From: JAVBUY01 sp031552735
Lineage (GTDB): Bacteria; Bacillota; Clostridia; Christensenellales; Aristaeellaceae
Reading direction: 5' to 3'
NCBI GenBank assembly: GCA_031552735.1
Contig: JAVBMF010000019.1
Coordinates: 1 to 64,000, forward strand
Length of the DNA: 64,000 bases
Numbering within the stretch: position 1 is the stretch's first letter; each line of letters begins with the position of its first letter. The translations under genes and the position numbers were made by a program. Positions 49,544 to 58,308 of the stretch are shown here, piece after piece. The notes under the pieces were generated by a model. It saw only the letters and a program-made list of their open reading frames with translations. It did not search any database and was not told where the DNA came from.

Positions 49544-51220
49544 CTAGAATAGTCCGACGATCACGCCGTTTTCATCCACGTCGATGGCCTCGGCGGCAGG
49601 CACTTTGGGCAAGCCGGGCATGGCGATGATGTCGCCCGAAAAGGCCACGACGAAGCCCGCGCCCGCACTCAGCTTTGCCTGCCGAATCGTGATCTCGAAC
49701 CCGGTCGGCGCGCCGACCTTCTTGGGGTCGTCGGAGAAGGAATACTGCGTCTTGGCAATGCACACCGGCAAATGGCCAAAGCCGCTCTGTTCGATTTGCC
49801 TGAGCTGTGAGGCCGCCGCCCCGGCAAACACCACGCCATCCGCGCCATAGATTTTTTTGGCCACTGCCTCAATTTTTTGCGCAAGCGGCAGCTCATTTGG
49901 GTACGTCATAGCAAACTTGGCGGCGTCTGTCTTGTCGCAGCTGTCCAGCACATACTCGGCCAGCTCGCGGCCGCCTTCGCCGCCCTTGGCCCACACCTCG
50001 CACAGCGCGACGCGCGCGCCCTGCTCCTCGGCCGCTTTTTGCACCAGCGCGATCTCCGCGTCGGTATCGCTGACAAAGCGGTTGAGCGCCACCACTGGCT
50101 CGACGCCCCATACATTGCGGATGTTGGACAGATGGCGGATCAGGTTCGCGACGCCTTTTTCCAGCGCGGGCAGGTTTTCCGCAGCCAAATCGGCCTTAGC
50201 GACGCCACCGTGACTCTTGAGCGCGCGAATGGTGGCAACCAGCACAATGCACGATGGCGCGAGCCCGGCGGCACGGCACTTGATGTCGATGAACTTCTCC
50301 GCGCCCAGGTCAGCGCCGAAGCCTGCCTCGGTCACCACATAGTCGGCCAAGCCCAGCGCGGTGCGCGTGGCGATAACACTGTTGCAGCCGTGCGCGATAT
50401 TGGCGAATGGACCGCCGTGGATCAGCGCGGGCGTTCCCTCCAGCGTCTGCACCAGATTGGGGCGCAGCGCGTCACGCAGCAAGGCGCACATCGCACCCTG
50501 TGCTTTGATGTCCCCGGCGGTAATCAGCGTGCCATCGAAGCTGCGCGCCACCACAATGCGCGCCAGCCGCGCCTTCAGGTCGTCGATGTTCTCCGCTAGG
50601 CACAGCACCGCCATGACCTCCGAAGCGGTGGTGATGTCAAAGCCGTCCTCGCGCGGCATGCCGTTTGCCTTGCCGCCCAGGCCGCTGACAACACCGCGAA
50701 GCTGGCGATCATTGGTATCTAGGCAGCGCCGCCAGGTGATCTGGCGCGGGTCGATCTGTAGCGCGTTGCCTTGGGCAATATGGTTGTCCACCATCGCGGC
50801 CAATAAATTATTGGCGGCGGTGATGGCGTGCAAATCGCCGGTAAAATGCAGATTGATGTCCTCCATGGGGATGACTTGCGCGTAGCCGCCGCCGGTCGCG
50901 CCGCCCTTCATGCCAAACACCGGGCCTTGCGACGGCTCGCGCAGGGCCAGCATCGCGCGCTTGCCCAGCTTGCCCATGCCGTCGGCCAAACCAATGGATA
51001 CGGTGGTTTTTCCCTCGCCTGCCGGAGTGGGGTTGATTGCCGTGACCAGCACCAGCTTGCCCTGTGTCTTGGCGGCGGGCAACTGCGTGTTGAGCACCTT
51101 GGCCTTGCTCTTTCCATAAAGCTCCAGGCAATCCTCCGGAATGCCTGCGCGCTGGGCGATCTCCTGAATAGGCTTAGGCTGTGCTGCCTGGGCGATTTGG
51201 ATATCTGTCAGCACGGACAT
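49544..51220 (-). CDS. fhs: Formate-tetrahydrofolate ligase
   Basis: A 558-residue enzyme that makes 10-formyltetrahydrofolate from formate, THF and ATP. The P-loop is TPAGEGKTT (65-73), followed by EPSQGPVFGMKGGATGGGYAQV, FTGDLHAI and the C-terminal GFVVAFSGDIIAMPGLPKVP. It is full length. It feeds one-carbon metabolism or the methyl branch of acetogenesis; no other pathway genes are in the window. The GGGAGGGG site touches the ATG at 51220, so the GTG at 51214 (codon 3), 7 nt away, may be the actual start. Promoter at 51259-51287. Confidence 0.96.
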   Translation of the reverse strand: MSVLTDIQIAQAAQPKPIQEIAQRAGIPEDCLELYGKSKAKVLNTQLPAAKTQGKLVLVTAINPTPAGEGKTTVSIGLADGMGKLGKRAMLALREPSQGPVFGMKGGATGGGYAQVIPMEDINLHFTGDLHAITAANNLLAAMVDNHIAQGNALQIDPRQITWRRCLDTNDRQLRGVVSGLGGKANGMPREDGFDITTASEVMAVLCLAENIDDLKARLARIVVARSFDGTLITAGDIKAQGAMCALLRDALRPNLVQTLEGTPALIHGGPFANIAHGCNSVIATRTALGLADYVVTEAGFGADLGAEKFIDIKCRAAGLAPSCIVLVATIRALKSHGGVAKADLAAENLPALEKGVANLIRHLSNIRNVWGVEPVVALNRFVSDTDAEIALVQKAAEEQGARVALCEVWAKGGEGGRELAEYVLDSCDKTDAAKFAMTYPNELPLAQKIEAVAKKIYGADGVVFAGAAASQLRQIEQSGFGHLPVCIAKTQYSFSDDPKKVGAPTGFEITIRQAKLSAGAGFVVAFSGDIIAMPGLPKVPAAEAIDVDENGVIVGLF

Positions 51221-51258
51221 TCCCCTCCCTTTATCATTGCCGATAGGCATTTTCTACA

Positions 51259-51287
51259 ATTATAGTGCATTGCCTGCCCGGGCGCAA
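51259..51287 (-). promoter_or_regulatory. SigA-type promoter of fhs
   Basis: Minus-strand TTGCGC (51287-51282) and TATAAT (51264-51259) are separated by 17 bp, 38 bp upstream of the start codon. Confidence 0.7.
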
Positions 51288-51460
51288 TGCCGCCTGTGCA
51301 AAATACGCGCGTCCATGCAATATTTTCCCCAATTACCGCATACCACTAGCATATTCTCCCAATGTCCTGTAAAATAAATGCAGCAAGTGCCGCGCGCGAA
51401 CCCGGGCGGCGACATCACCACCCCGCTAATCCCGTCGGCGGAGGATGAAAGGAGCCCTAC

Positions 51461-52828
51461 ATGAATCGTTCCAAGATACTGCTGTCCTTTGCGCTCGCGC
51501 TGTGCATGGTCTGCCTTGGCGCGTGCTCCGCGCTGGCCGCGACCAAGGCTACGCCGGAGCCCAAAGGCCCGCCGACCGAAGTGCAGTTGGCTGCCATCGC
51601 CCTCATGCAGGAACAGGCACCGCCGCAAATCGCTGAGCTGGGCAAGGCCGCCAAAAGTGTCTGGGCGCAGGATATGTTTGCCCAAGCCACCATTTCGGAT
51701 GTGGTTGCCGGCGCGACCACCAAGAACGGCAGCACGCCCGTGACCGCCACGGTCACATTCCCGCTATTGGCCAGCGGCATCACAGAAAAGACCAAGTATG
51801 ACGGCAGCGATCCCAAGGCGTTTGTCGAGGGCCTGCTGGTCAAAGCCGCTGAGACCACAACCTATGCGCTACAGGCCACCGTCGCGCCCGACAAGGAAGG
51901 TGTGCCGCAGCTAAAGTGGCATGCCTCCAAGGGCCTCGTAGGGCTGAAAGCGCTGATCAACACCAAGGCCAAGGCTGCCAGCACGTCCTTCCAGAAGAAG
52001 GCCGCGATCACCGCGATTAGTGACCTGGCTTTCCCGCATGCCATCCGACTGCCCAAGATGGATGTGACCGGCGGGCTGTCCGCCATCAAGGTCACCGGCG
52101 TGCTGCCCGACCTGACTCTGCTGCATACGCTCGCCGCTGAAAAGGCGCTGTCGGTTATCGCCTACAGTGATACCGGCAAGGAAACCTCCAGCGAGGATGT
52201 AGACAAGCATTTCCAGGCCGAGCTGGATACACGCTTCGACACGTTCAAAAAAACCAAGACCGCCGCAAAAAAGTCCGATCCGACCGCCGAGCTCACCTTT
52301 GACCTGCACGCACTGGTCAACGAAGGCCCCGAGAGCTGTCCCGAGGTATCCACCTATCACGACGACTATCGCTTTACCAAAATGGTCGACACCATGTTGC
52401 TGATGAACCATGTGGAGGCGCTGCCCGAATACCCCGCGCAGGAGCGCCCCAAGACCGGCCAGTTGCAGGGCAAAAAGTCCGGCACGAAAGTCATCATCCG
52501 CCGCACCAAGGACGCCGGGGATTGCTGCGTGCGCTTTACACGCAACAAAACAGGCGAATCTACCGTTCTGGCCTACATCCGCGACGGCGAACGTGTCACG
52601 ATCTATCTGCCCAAGGGTCTCTACACGATGGAAGTTGGCTCCGGCAACATTTGGTACGGCCCGGAACACACCTTTGGCCCAGACGGCACGTACGGCACTG
52701 ATACCAATGTGGAGATCGAAAGCAACCAGTACTTCCACACCTTCACACTGGGTATTGTGCGCAACGCGACGGGCGACGAGAGGGGTTTGCTGGACGACCT
52801 AGACGCTGAGGACTTTTCCGCGAAATAG
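51461..52828 (+). CDS. Secreted protein with C-terminal WYG/FG beta domain (paralogue 1)
   Basis: A 455-residue exported protein. The signal sequence of ~25 residues contains LGAC, a possible lipobox, next to an ALA-A site. A helical middle region (about 35-310) is followed by a beta domain (about 335-445) with VIIRRTKDAGDCCVRF, the turn LPKGLYTMEVGSG and the strand IWYGPEHTFG. This last domain resembles a recurrent unnamed module in secreted and TPR-type proteins of Clostridia. The function is unknown. The next gene is a clear paralogue starting 28 bp later. AAAGGAG lies 6 nt before the ATG. Confidence 0.75.
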   Translation: MNRSKILLSFALALCMVCLGACSALAATKATPEPKGPPTEVQLAAIALMQEQAPPQIAELGKAAKSVWAQDMFAQATISDVVAGATTKNGSTPVTATVTFPLLASGITEKTKYDGSDPKAFVEGLLVKAAETTTYALQATVAPDKEGVPQLKWHASKGLVGLKALINTKAKAASTSFQKKAAITAISDLAFPHAIRLPKMDVTGGLSAIKVTGVLPDLTLLHTLAAEKALSVIAYSDTGKETSSEDVDKHFQAELDTRFDTFKKTKTAAKKSDPTAELTFDLHALVNEGPESCPEVSTYHDDYRFTKMVDTMLLMNHVEALPEYPAQERPKTGQLQGKKSGTKVIIRRTKDAGDCCVRFTRNKTGESTVLAYIRDGERVTIYLPKGLYTMEVGSGNIWYGPEHTFGPDGTYGTDTNVEIESNQYFHTFTLGIVRNATGDERGLLDDLDAEDFSAK

Positions 52829-52856
52829 CGACTGTTAACAGAAAGAAGGCATACGC

Positions 52857-54197
52857 ATGACTCGATTCCTTCGTGTACTCTGTGTGGTTCTACTGATCGC
52901 ACTGCTATCCACTGGCTTTGTGGCGCTGGCTGATGGCACAAACCGCGAAAGCATCGCAGAAAGTTGTACAAACCAAGAACTGATGCGCGAACTGAACGCG
53001 TGGGTGTCCGAGGTGTCGGACCCTTGGACGGCACAAATTCTGTCGAACACCACCATCCGCACGGTCACCGCCGTGCCATCCCAGCTCAGCACCGTCACGG
53101 TGCACGTGGCGGTGGATTACCCGCTGCTGCACAGCGGCCTGACCGATAAGAGCAAGTATGTGCCGGGCGAGTCGGATTATCAAACGATGCTGCGCGGTGT
53201 TGTGCAAAACATGCGCGAAAGCCAGAAAACGCTGGAACTGCAAGCCATGGTCACCGTGCCCGAAGACGGCGGTGAACCAAAGCTGAAGTGGGCCAGCGGC
53301 AGAGGCTTCGACCGCCTCAAGCGCGCGGTGCTTGCCGACGCGGCCGCCGCCAACAAGTCTTATAATGGCCGCGCGCTGACAACGGCGCTGACGGACGCGA
53401 TCTTCCCGCACGCGCTGCGCGTGCCGTCGCTGTCGCTTACGCCCGCGCTGGACAGCGCCACGCTGACCGCTATTGTCCCGGATGTGGATGCGCTGCTCCA
53501 GCAAACTGCTGACAGCATTTTCAAAACCATCGCTACCGCCAAAGTGGTGCAAAAGCCCACGCCTGATGCGCTGCGCGAGCAGTACATGGATAAGCTGGCG
53601 GCGCTGGCGCGCCAGTTTGGACTCAAATCAGACAAAAAGCTTGCGCCCGATGAGAAGAAGCAGTCCTTCACATTCGACCTAGGCAAGCTGGCTGAAGAAG
53701 GCATTTCCGGTTTCCCGGAGATCACGCAGTATCGTGCCGACTATCAGGCCAAACTGGACGCCACACTCTCCGCGCTGTCGGAGGAAGTCGGCACGCTGCC
53801 CGATTACCCGGTGGTCAAGGAGCCGCGATCGGGCATGATGGAGGGCAGCCGATTCGGCGAAGTCATTCGCATCACGCGCCCGAACGGCACCGACGACTGT
53901 GTGATCTTTTTCCGTTATCCCTGGTCGGAGAACATCGGCGAGATCAAAGTCTACGTCAACGAAGAGGACACCGCCATTGTGCGCGTCACGCCCGGCGAAT
54001 ACATCATGGAAGTGCATTCTGGCAAGCTTTGGTATGGCGAGGAGCATTTGTTCGGCCCGAACACCAAGATGGAATCAACCCCTGTCGAAATCAAGGAGGG
54101 TCGCGTGTATTACACCGTGGTGTTGCCGGACGAAAGCGAGCCGATCGTCAAGATGCACTACATCCAAGGCGACGACGAGAGCTATAAGTTCCCGTGA
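52857..54197 (+). CDS. Secreted protein with C-terminal WYG/FG beta domain (paralogue 2)
   Basis: A 446-residue exported protein with a signal peptide (about 1-25, ending VALA-D). It is the same architecture as the preceding gene product. Shared blocks include FPHALRVPSL (FPHAIRLPKM in paralogue 1), TFDLGKLAEEG, LPDYPVVKEPRSG and the C-terminal GEYIMEVHSGKLWYGEEHLFGP. The pair clearly arose by duplication and has diverged widely in the middle. The function is unknown; secretion and tandem arrangement suggest a surface or secreted complex. A strong terminator follows. Confidence 0.75.
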   Translation: MTRFLRVLCVVLLIALLSTGFVALADGTNRESIAESCTNQELMRELNAWVSEVSDPWTAQILSNTTIRTVTAVPSQLSTVTVHVAVDYPLLHSGLTDKSKYVPGESDYQTMLRGVVQNMRESQKTLELQAMVTVPEDGGEPKLKWASGRGFDRLKRAVLADAAAANKSYNGRALTTALTDAIFPHALRVPSLSLTPALDSATLTAIVPDVDALLQQTADSIFKTIATAKVVQKPTPDALREQYMDKLAALARQFGLKSDKKLAPDEKKQSFTFDLGKLAEEGISGFPEITQYRADYQAKLDATLSALSEEVGTLPDYPVVKEPRSGMMEGSRFGEVIRITRPNGTDDCVIFFRYPWSENIGEIKVYVNEEDTAIVRVTPGEYIMEVHSGKLWYGEEHLFGPNTKMESTPVEIKEGRVYYTVVLPDESEPIVKMHYIQGDDESYKFP

Positions 54198-54207
54198 CCC
54201 ATCACAG

Positions 54208-54236
54208 AGAGCGGCGGCAATGCCGCTCTTTTTTTG
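54208..54236 (+). terminator. Rho-independent terminator after the secreted pair
   Basis: AGAGCGGC pairs with GCCGCTCT around a six-base loop, followed by eight T residues. Confidence 0.9.
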
Positions 54237-54317
54237 TGGATTGCGCAAGGATTCGGCGCCCTTTGTGTCGAATGTGGGTAGCATGATTTTGGCTTGATCC
54301 ATACAAAGGAGGCGCAC

Positions 54318-54827
54318 ATGATGTCGCCGATTACGCAGGACGATGCGCTCTATGCCTTGGAGCCTTGGCTAGGGCGGCCGTTGCTGTTGCGCAATCCCGC
54401 GCTGGGCAGTGATGTGGCGCTGCACTTAAACCGCTTTTTCTGCGAAAAGGACGAGGACGGGATGCCTGCCGTATCGCTGGACGAACTGCGCACACAGCTG
54501 GAGAGTCTGCTGTTCAACAGCGTCTATACCGCGACCGGCGGCACCATGAAGGCCATCGCGCAAAACGGACAGCCTATCATGATTCGCACACAACAGTTGC
54601 CGGTGATTGCCGATGCGCTGATGGATTTGATCTTCTACCACCTGCCGATCAACGAGCCCTCCTTTGAGTTGCTGAACACCTATGCAATGCACCACACCTC
54701 GTTGCCCGCCATGCGCAGGCTGTATTTGGATTACGGTGCGTACATGCCGCCGATGAACCGCGATATCTTCCGGCGCGTAATCGTAGAAAACTTCGGACCG
54801 GAAGCCTATGGCGCATGGCTAAAGTAG
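54318..54827 (+). CDS. Hypothetical protein (169 aa)
   Basis: A 169-residue soluble protein starting MMSPITQDDALYALEPWLG, with LDELRTQLESLLFNSVY, a central IRTQQLPVIADALMDLIFYHLP and a helical C-terminus (MNRDIFRRVIVENFGPEAYGAW). I recognise no family. There is no signal peptide and no cysteine-rich site. AAAGGAGG lies 5 nt before the first ATG and 8 nt before the second (54321). It sits alone between the secreted pair's terminator and parA. Confidence 0.7.
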   Translation: MMSPITQDDALYALEPWLGRPLLLRNPALGSDVALHLNRFFCEKDEDGMPAVSLDELRTQLESLLFNSVYTATGGTMKAIAQNGQPIMIRTQQLPVIADALMDLIFYHLPINEPSFELLNTYAMHHTSLPAMRRLYLDYGAYMPPMNRDIFRRVIVENFGPEAYGAWLK

Positions 54828-54932
54828 GGAAATTGGCGCTTGCTCTTTTCTTTCTATGGAAAATCCCGTATAATGCATGAATGTGAGTGTCTTTCGGGGC
54901 ATTGCGCCCCGTGCAAGGAGGAACCCCTACCA

Positions 54933-55700
54933 ATGAGCAAAGTGATTGCAATCACCAATCAAAAGGGCGGCGTGGGCAAGACCACCACCTGTATTAACCT
55001 GTGTGCGTGTTTGGCCGCAGCGGGCAAGCGCGTGCTGGTGGTCGATATCGACCCGCAGGGAAACACATCCAGTGGGCTGGGCGTCCGTGTGGGCAAAAAC
55101 ACCACCACGGTATATGAGGTGCTGATCGACGGCGCGAATCCCGCGAAGGCGGTGCTGTCCACGCAGGTGCGCGGGCTGTCGCTGCTGCCCGCCGATATTC
55201 GCCTGGCCGGTGCCGAGCTGGAGCTGGTGGACCTTGCCAAGCGCGAGCATATTCTCAAGGGTGCGCTGGACGCGCTGCGTCCGCAGTTTGACTTCATGTT
55301 CATCGACTGCCCGCCGTCGCTGGGGTTGCTGACGCTTAACGCGCTGGTCGCCGCCGACAGCGTGCTCATCCCGATCCAGTGCGAATACTACGCGCTGGAG
55401 GGCGTTAGTGCGCTGATGAACACCGTGAATCTGGTCAAAAAAAGCCTGAATCCCAAGCTGGACATTGAGGGTGTTGTTCTGACCATGCTGGACGCGCGCA
55501 CCAATCTGGGCCTTCAGGTGGTTGACGAGGTCAAGAAGCACTTCCGAGGCAAAGTGTACGGCACCATCATTCCGCGCAACGTGCGCCTGGGTGAAGCACC
55601 CAGCCATGGGTTGCCCATTCATCTGTATGATCCGCGCAGCGCCGGTTCGGAAGCGTATCAGGACCTTGCGCTGGAACTGCTAAAAAACAATCGGGGGTAA
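54933..55700 (+). CDS. parA: Chromosome partitioning ATPase ParA/Soj
   Basis: A 255-residue deviant Walker ATPase. KGGVGKTT is at residues 11-18, with VVDIDPQGN, FIDCPPSLGLLTLNAL and the C-terminal LGEAPSHGLPI. It lacks the N-terminal helix-turn-helix of plasmid ParA proteins, so it is the chromosomal Soj type. It drives segregation of ParB-parS complexes and regulates DnaA. AAGGAGG lies about 11 nt before the ATG. parB follows after 4 nt. Confidence 0.95.
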   Translation: MSKVIAITNQKGGVGKTTTCINLCACLAAAGKRVLVVDIDPQGNTSSGLGVRVGKNTTTVYEVLIDGANPAKAVLSTQVRGLSLLPADIRLAGAELELVDLAKREHILKGALDALRPQFDFMFIDCPPSLGLLTLNALVAADSVLIPIQCEYYALEGVSALMNTVNLVKKSLNPKLDIEGVVLTMLDARTNLGLQVVDEVKKHFRGKVYGTIIPRNVRLGEAPSHGLPIHLYDPRSAGSEAYQDLALELLKNNRG

Positions 55701-55704
55701 TCGC

Positions 55705-56565
55705 ATGAAGAAAAACAGCTTGGGTCGCGGGCTGGGCGTTCTGCTGCCCGAGGTCGACGAGCCGCAGCTCTCCGGCGAAAATGTCATTGTCGAAATCCCG
55801 CTGGGCGACATCGACCCCAATCGCGAGCAGCCGCGCAAGCGCTTTGAGGAAGAGCCGATGCGCCAGCTCGCCGCGTCGATTGAGCAGTCCGGCGTCATCC
55901 AGCCGATCATCGTGTTCCCCAAGGGCGATCGCTACACCATTGTCGCCGGTGAGCGCCGCTGGCGCGCGGCGCGCATGGCCGGACTGACCACCATCCCAGC
56001 TATCGTCCGCGATTATGACCGCGTGAAGCAGCACGAGGTTGCGCTAATCGAGAACATCCAGCGCGAGAACCTAAACCCCATTGAAGAAGCGGCTGCCATT
56101 CGCAGCCTGATGGACGAATGCGGGCTCACACAGGAAGCGGTCGCCTCGCGACTGGGCCGCAGCCGCCCGGCGGTTGCCAATCTGCTGCGCATTCTATCGC
56201 TGCCCGAGGACATCCAAAAGCGCGTCCGTGAAGGCGCGCTGTCCGCCGGACACGCGAGGACGCTGGCCGGTGTGGAATCGGTCGCGGATCAGCGCGCGCT
56301 GGCCGCGCAGGCAATTCAACTCAATTGGTCGGTGCGCCAGTTGGAGATTGCCGCACAGCAGGACGTCGATCACACGCCCAAGGCGCCCAAGCCCCAACAT
56401 GCCAAGCCCGTGGAGTTTGACGAGCTGGAGGAAATCATGCTGCGCGCGTTTGGCGTGAAGGCAGCGATCAACGGCAACATGAAAAAGGGACGCATCGTGC
56501 TAAACTATGCCTCGCAGGATGAGCTGGAGGCGATCTATGCCGCGGTGCAGAAGATCGGGCAGTAA
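55705..56565 (+). CDS. parB: Chromosome partitioning protein ParB/Spo0J
   Basis: A 286-residue CTP-dependent clamp protein. It has GRGLGVLLPE at the N-terminus, the CTP-binding region with PNREQPRK and GERRWRAARMAG, ALIENIQRENLNPIEEA, the helix-turn-helix TQEAVASRLGRSRPAVANLLR and a C-terminal dimer domain. It binds parS sites near the origin. No copy of the usual parS palindrome was seen in this window. It is in a two-gene operon with parA. Confidence 0.95.
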   Translation: MKKNSLGRGLGVLLPEVDEPQLSGENVIVEIPLGDIDPNREQPRKRFEEEPMRQLAASIEQSGVIQPIIVFPKGDRYTIVAGERRWRAARMAGLTTIPAIVRDYDRVKQHEVALIENIQRENLNPIEEAAAIRSLMDECGLTQEAVASRLGRSRPAVANLLRILSLPEDIQKRVREGALSAGHARTLAGVESVADQRALAAQAIQLNWSVRQLEIAAQQDVDHTPKAPKPQHAKPVEFDELEEIMLRAFGVKAAINGNMKKGRIVLNYASQDELEAIYAAVQKIGQ

Positions 56566-56727
56566 GATCGAGCAAATCGCAAGATGCATTTTGTTCGGTT
56601 TCACGGCTTGCGCCGTGGTTCGCTTTGCTCGAGGTGTCAAAGAAAAGCCCCTGCGATACACTGAAAATGAAGGAGCCTCGGCCGCTTCATACATCCCTTG
56701 ATTGTAAAAGCTCTTCGCGATGATCAG
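56566..56727 (+). other. Region after parB with nested inverted repeats
   Basis: CGAGCAAA (56569-56576) pairs with TTTGCTCG (56624-56631), enclosing a CACGGC/GCCGTG hairpin (56602-56617). It has no T run and no open frame with a ribosome site. It may be part of the parB mRNA 3' end. The real terminator is at 56728-56755. Confidence 0.35.
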
Positions 56728-56755
56728 AAAACCCCTTCCTTTCGGAAGGGGTTTT
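56728..56755. terminator. Bidirectional terminator
   Basis: AAAACCCCTTCC pairs perfectly with GGAAGGGGTTTT around TTTC, between the convergent parB and ClbS/DfsB-like genes. Confidence 0.88.
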
Positions 56756-56763
56756 GTTTGTGG

Positions 56764-57279
56764 TCATGCGCTCTTCCATTGCTTGACCGCTTTTTTCAGC
56801 TTGGTCATGGCCCACACATAATGGCTGGCGGTGCAGCTGACAAAGTACGCGCCCAGTGTTGTGCTCTTCGTCCATTTGTACACACCCTTGGCGAAAAGCT
56901 GCTCGTTGGTGTGGCTGTCGATCAGCCGCAGGATCATCTCGTGGCTGTCTTTCAGCAGGCGCTCCGCCTCGGCCAACGGCATTTGCTGATAGCGCCGCCA
57001 GATTTCCTGATTGAGCGCGGGCAGCGTTTTCCAGGTGTATCCCGTGCCGGGTACATCGGGCATGCCGCCTTCCAATGTGCCGATTTTATGCCACCGCTGC
57101 ACCATCAAGTGCCACTCGTGCAGATGGATGAGCACGTCGCGCAAGTTCTTATCGCGGTCGTCGAACGGAAATGCCGCTTCTCTTTTGTCTTCCGGTATGG
57201 TGTCGATCAGCACCCATAGCGCGGCAAACTGCGCGTTTGCCTCTGTGATTAGGTCTTGTTTGGTGGTCGGCCTCGGCAT
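56764..57279 (-). CDS. ClbS/DfsB family four-helix-bundle protein
   Basis: A 171-residue DinB-like protein of the ClbS/DfsB type: TKQDLITEANAQFAALWVLID, DVLIHLHEWHLMVQRWHK, WRRYQQMPLAEAERLL and the closing TASHYVWAMTKLKKAVKQW. ClbS protects against the genotoxin colibactin, but many members have unknown roles. The ATG at 57279 follows AGGAGGG by 8 nt. Its upstream region carries a perfect palindrome (57316-57341) resembling one upstream of the adjacent WYL regulator, so it is probably a regulatory target of that protein. Confidence 0.87.
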   Translation of the reverse strand: MPRPTTKQDLITEANAQFAALWVLIDTIPEDKREAAFPFDDRDKNLRDVLIHLHEWHLMVQRWHKIGTLEGGMPDVPGTGYTWKTLPALNQEIWRRYQQMPLAEAERLLKDSHEMILRLIDSHTNEQLFAKGVYKWTKSTTLGAYFVSCTASHYVWAMTKLKKAVKQWKSA

Positions 57280-57315
57280 GGCGCATCCCTCCTGATGGCA
57301 TGATTGTATCACGCA

Positions 57316-57341
57316 AAACATGACAACTGTCTGTCATGTTT
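57316..57341. promoter_or_regulatory. Perfect palindrome upstream of the ClbS-like gene (candidate operator)
   Basis: AAACATGACA and TGTCATGTTT flank six bases, 37 bp upstream of the ClbS-like start codon. A TACAAT -10-like box (minus strand) lies just downstream of the site. The half-site AAACATGACA recurs at 58290-58299. Confidence 0.6.
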
Positions 57342-57347
57342 CTTTTC

Positions 57348-58259
57348 TCATGCTTCTTTTCTATGGTGTGCTGCAATCCTGTCGGCTTGCTCCGCCAGCC
57401 GCTGCCGCACGTCCGTTGGCGACAGCACATCCACCGCGTCGCCCAACGATAGCAGGTACCCATAGAGCCAGGCATCATCGGGCAGCCGCGCCGTAACCAG
57501 CAGCATCCCATCTTCCTCTTTATGAATGTGCTGCGCATCAAACTCATCAAAGGCACGGTATGCCGCCGATGGATGAAAGCGCAGTTTCAGCTCAATCACG
57601 CTGTCCGGGTCGCTGTCCGCCTCAATCTCCGGTGCGGGGTATTCGCCGCGATCAAACCGCACCTGCATGGGCGCAAGGTCGCGCATGCGGTTAACCTTGA
57701 AGGTGCGGAAGCCCTGCTTGGCAACGCAAAAAGCCTGTAGATACCATGCGGCGAACTTGAACACCAGACGCAGTGGGAAGACTGTGCGACGCGTGTTTTC
57801 TCCATATGCGCTGTCGTAGGTGAAGGCCAGCGCACGCTGCCCGACGATTGTGCTTTTGATTTGCTCAAATCTTGCCTGATCGGCATCGGTGTGGCCCCAG
57901 CGCGAAAAGTCCACTGTGATCCATTCCGGCTCTGTCTGTGCGAAGAGTGTGCGCAGTTTGCCCAGCGCGGCGTTGGCATCGGGGCGACCCGTCGCCGCCA
58001 TGCCTTGCAGCGCGAAAAGGATCTGCTGTTGCTCCTCCCCACTTAGCAACGTTTTGCTCAACACATAGCGGTCGACAATCGAAATGCCGCCGCCCTTTCC
58101 CTGTGCGGTATAGACGGGAATGCCCGCCTGCGCCAGCGCCTCCACATCGCGCAGGATGGTGCGCGTGGATACCTCGAACCGGGCGGCCAGCTCTGCCGCG
58201 GTCATGCTGCGCTTCTCCATCAGCAGGTGCACCATTTCCAAGAGTCGGCTAATCTGCAT
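57348..58259 (-). CDS. HTH-WYL transcriptional regulator (YafY/DeoR-like)
   Basis: A 303-residue regulator with an N-terminal helix-turn-helix (about 1-60; MTAAELAARFEVSTRTILRD), a WYL domain (about 140-225; FKFAAWYLQAFCV) and a C-terminal WCX extension. WYL proteins often respond to nucleotides or DNA damage products. The ATG at 58259 has GAGGTGAG upstream; an extension to 58295 has no ribosome site. It lies directly upstream of the ClbS-like gene on the same strand, and both promoters share an ACATGACA-type site. Confidence 0.9.
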   Translation of the reverse strand: MQISRLLEMVHLLMEKRSMTAAELAARFEVSTRTILRDVEALAQAGIPVYTAQGKGGGISIVDRYVLSKTLLSGEEQQQILFALQGMAATGRPDANAALGKLRTLFAQTEPEWITVDFSRWGHTDADQARFEQIKSTIVGQRALAFTYDSAYGENTRRTVFPLRLVFKFAAWYLQAFCVAKQGFRTFKVNRMRDLAPMQVRFDRGEYPAPEIEADSDPDSVIELKLRFHPSAAYRAFDEFDAQHIHKEEDGMLLVTARLPDDAWLYGYLLSLGDAVDVLSPTDVRQRLAEQADRIAAHHRKEA

Positions 58260-58291
58260 GCGCTCACCTCGGTTTCCAGTATAGCATACAA

Positions 58292-58308
58292 ACATGACAC
58301 GTGCATGT
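58292..58308. promoter_or_regulatory. Inverted repeat upstream of the WYL regulator (candidate operator)
   Basis: ACATG and CATGT flank seven bases, 33 bp upstream of the regulator start and just upstream of a TATACT box (58283-58278, minus strand). It shares the string AAACATGACA with the palindrome at 57316-57341, suggesting autoregulation. Confidence 0.5.

Noticed and set aside
58292..58308. parS site, because of the CACGTG core
   Set aside because: The flanks do not match TGTTTCACGTGAAACA; the repeat fits an operator for the WYL regulator better.
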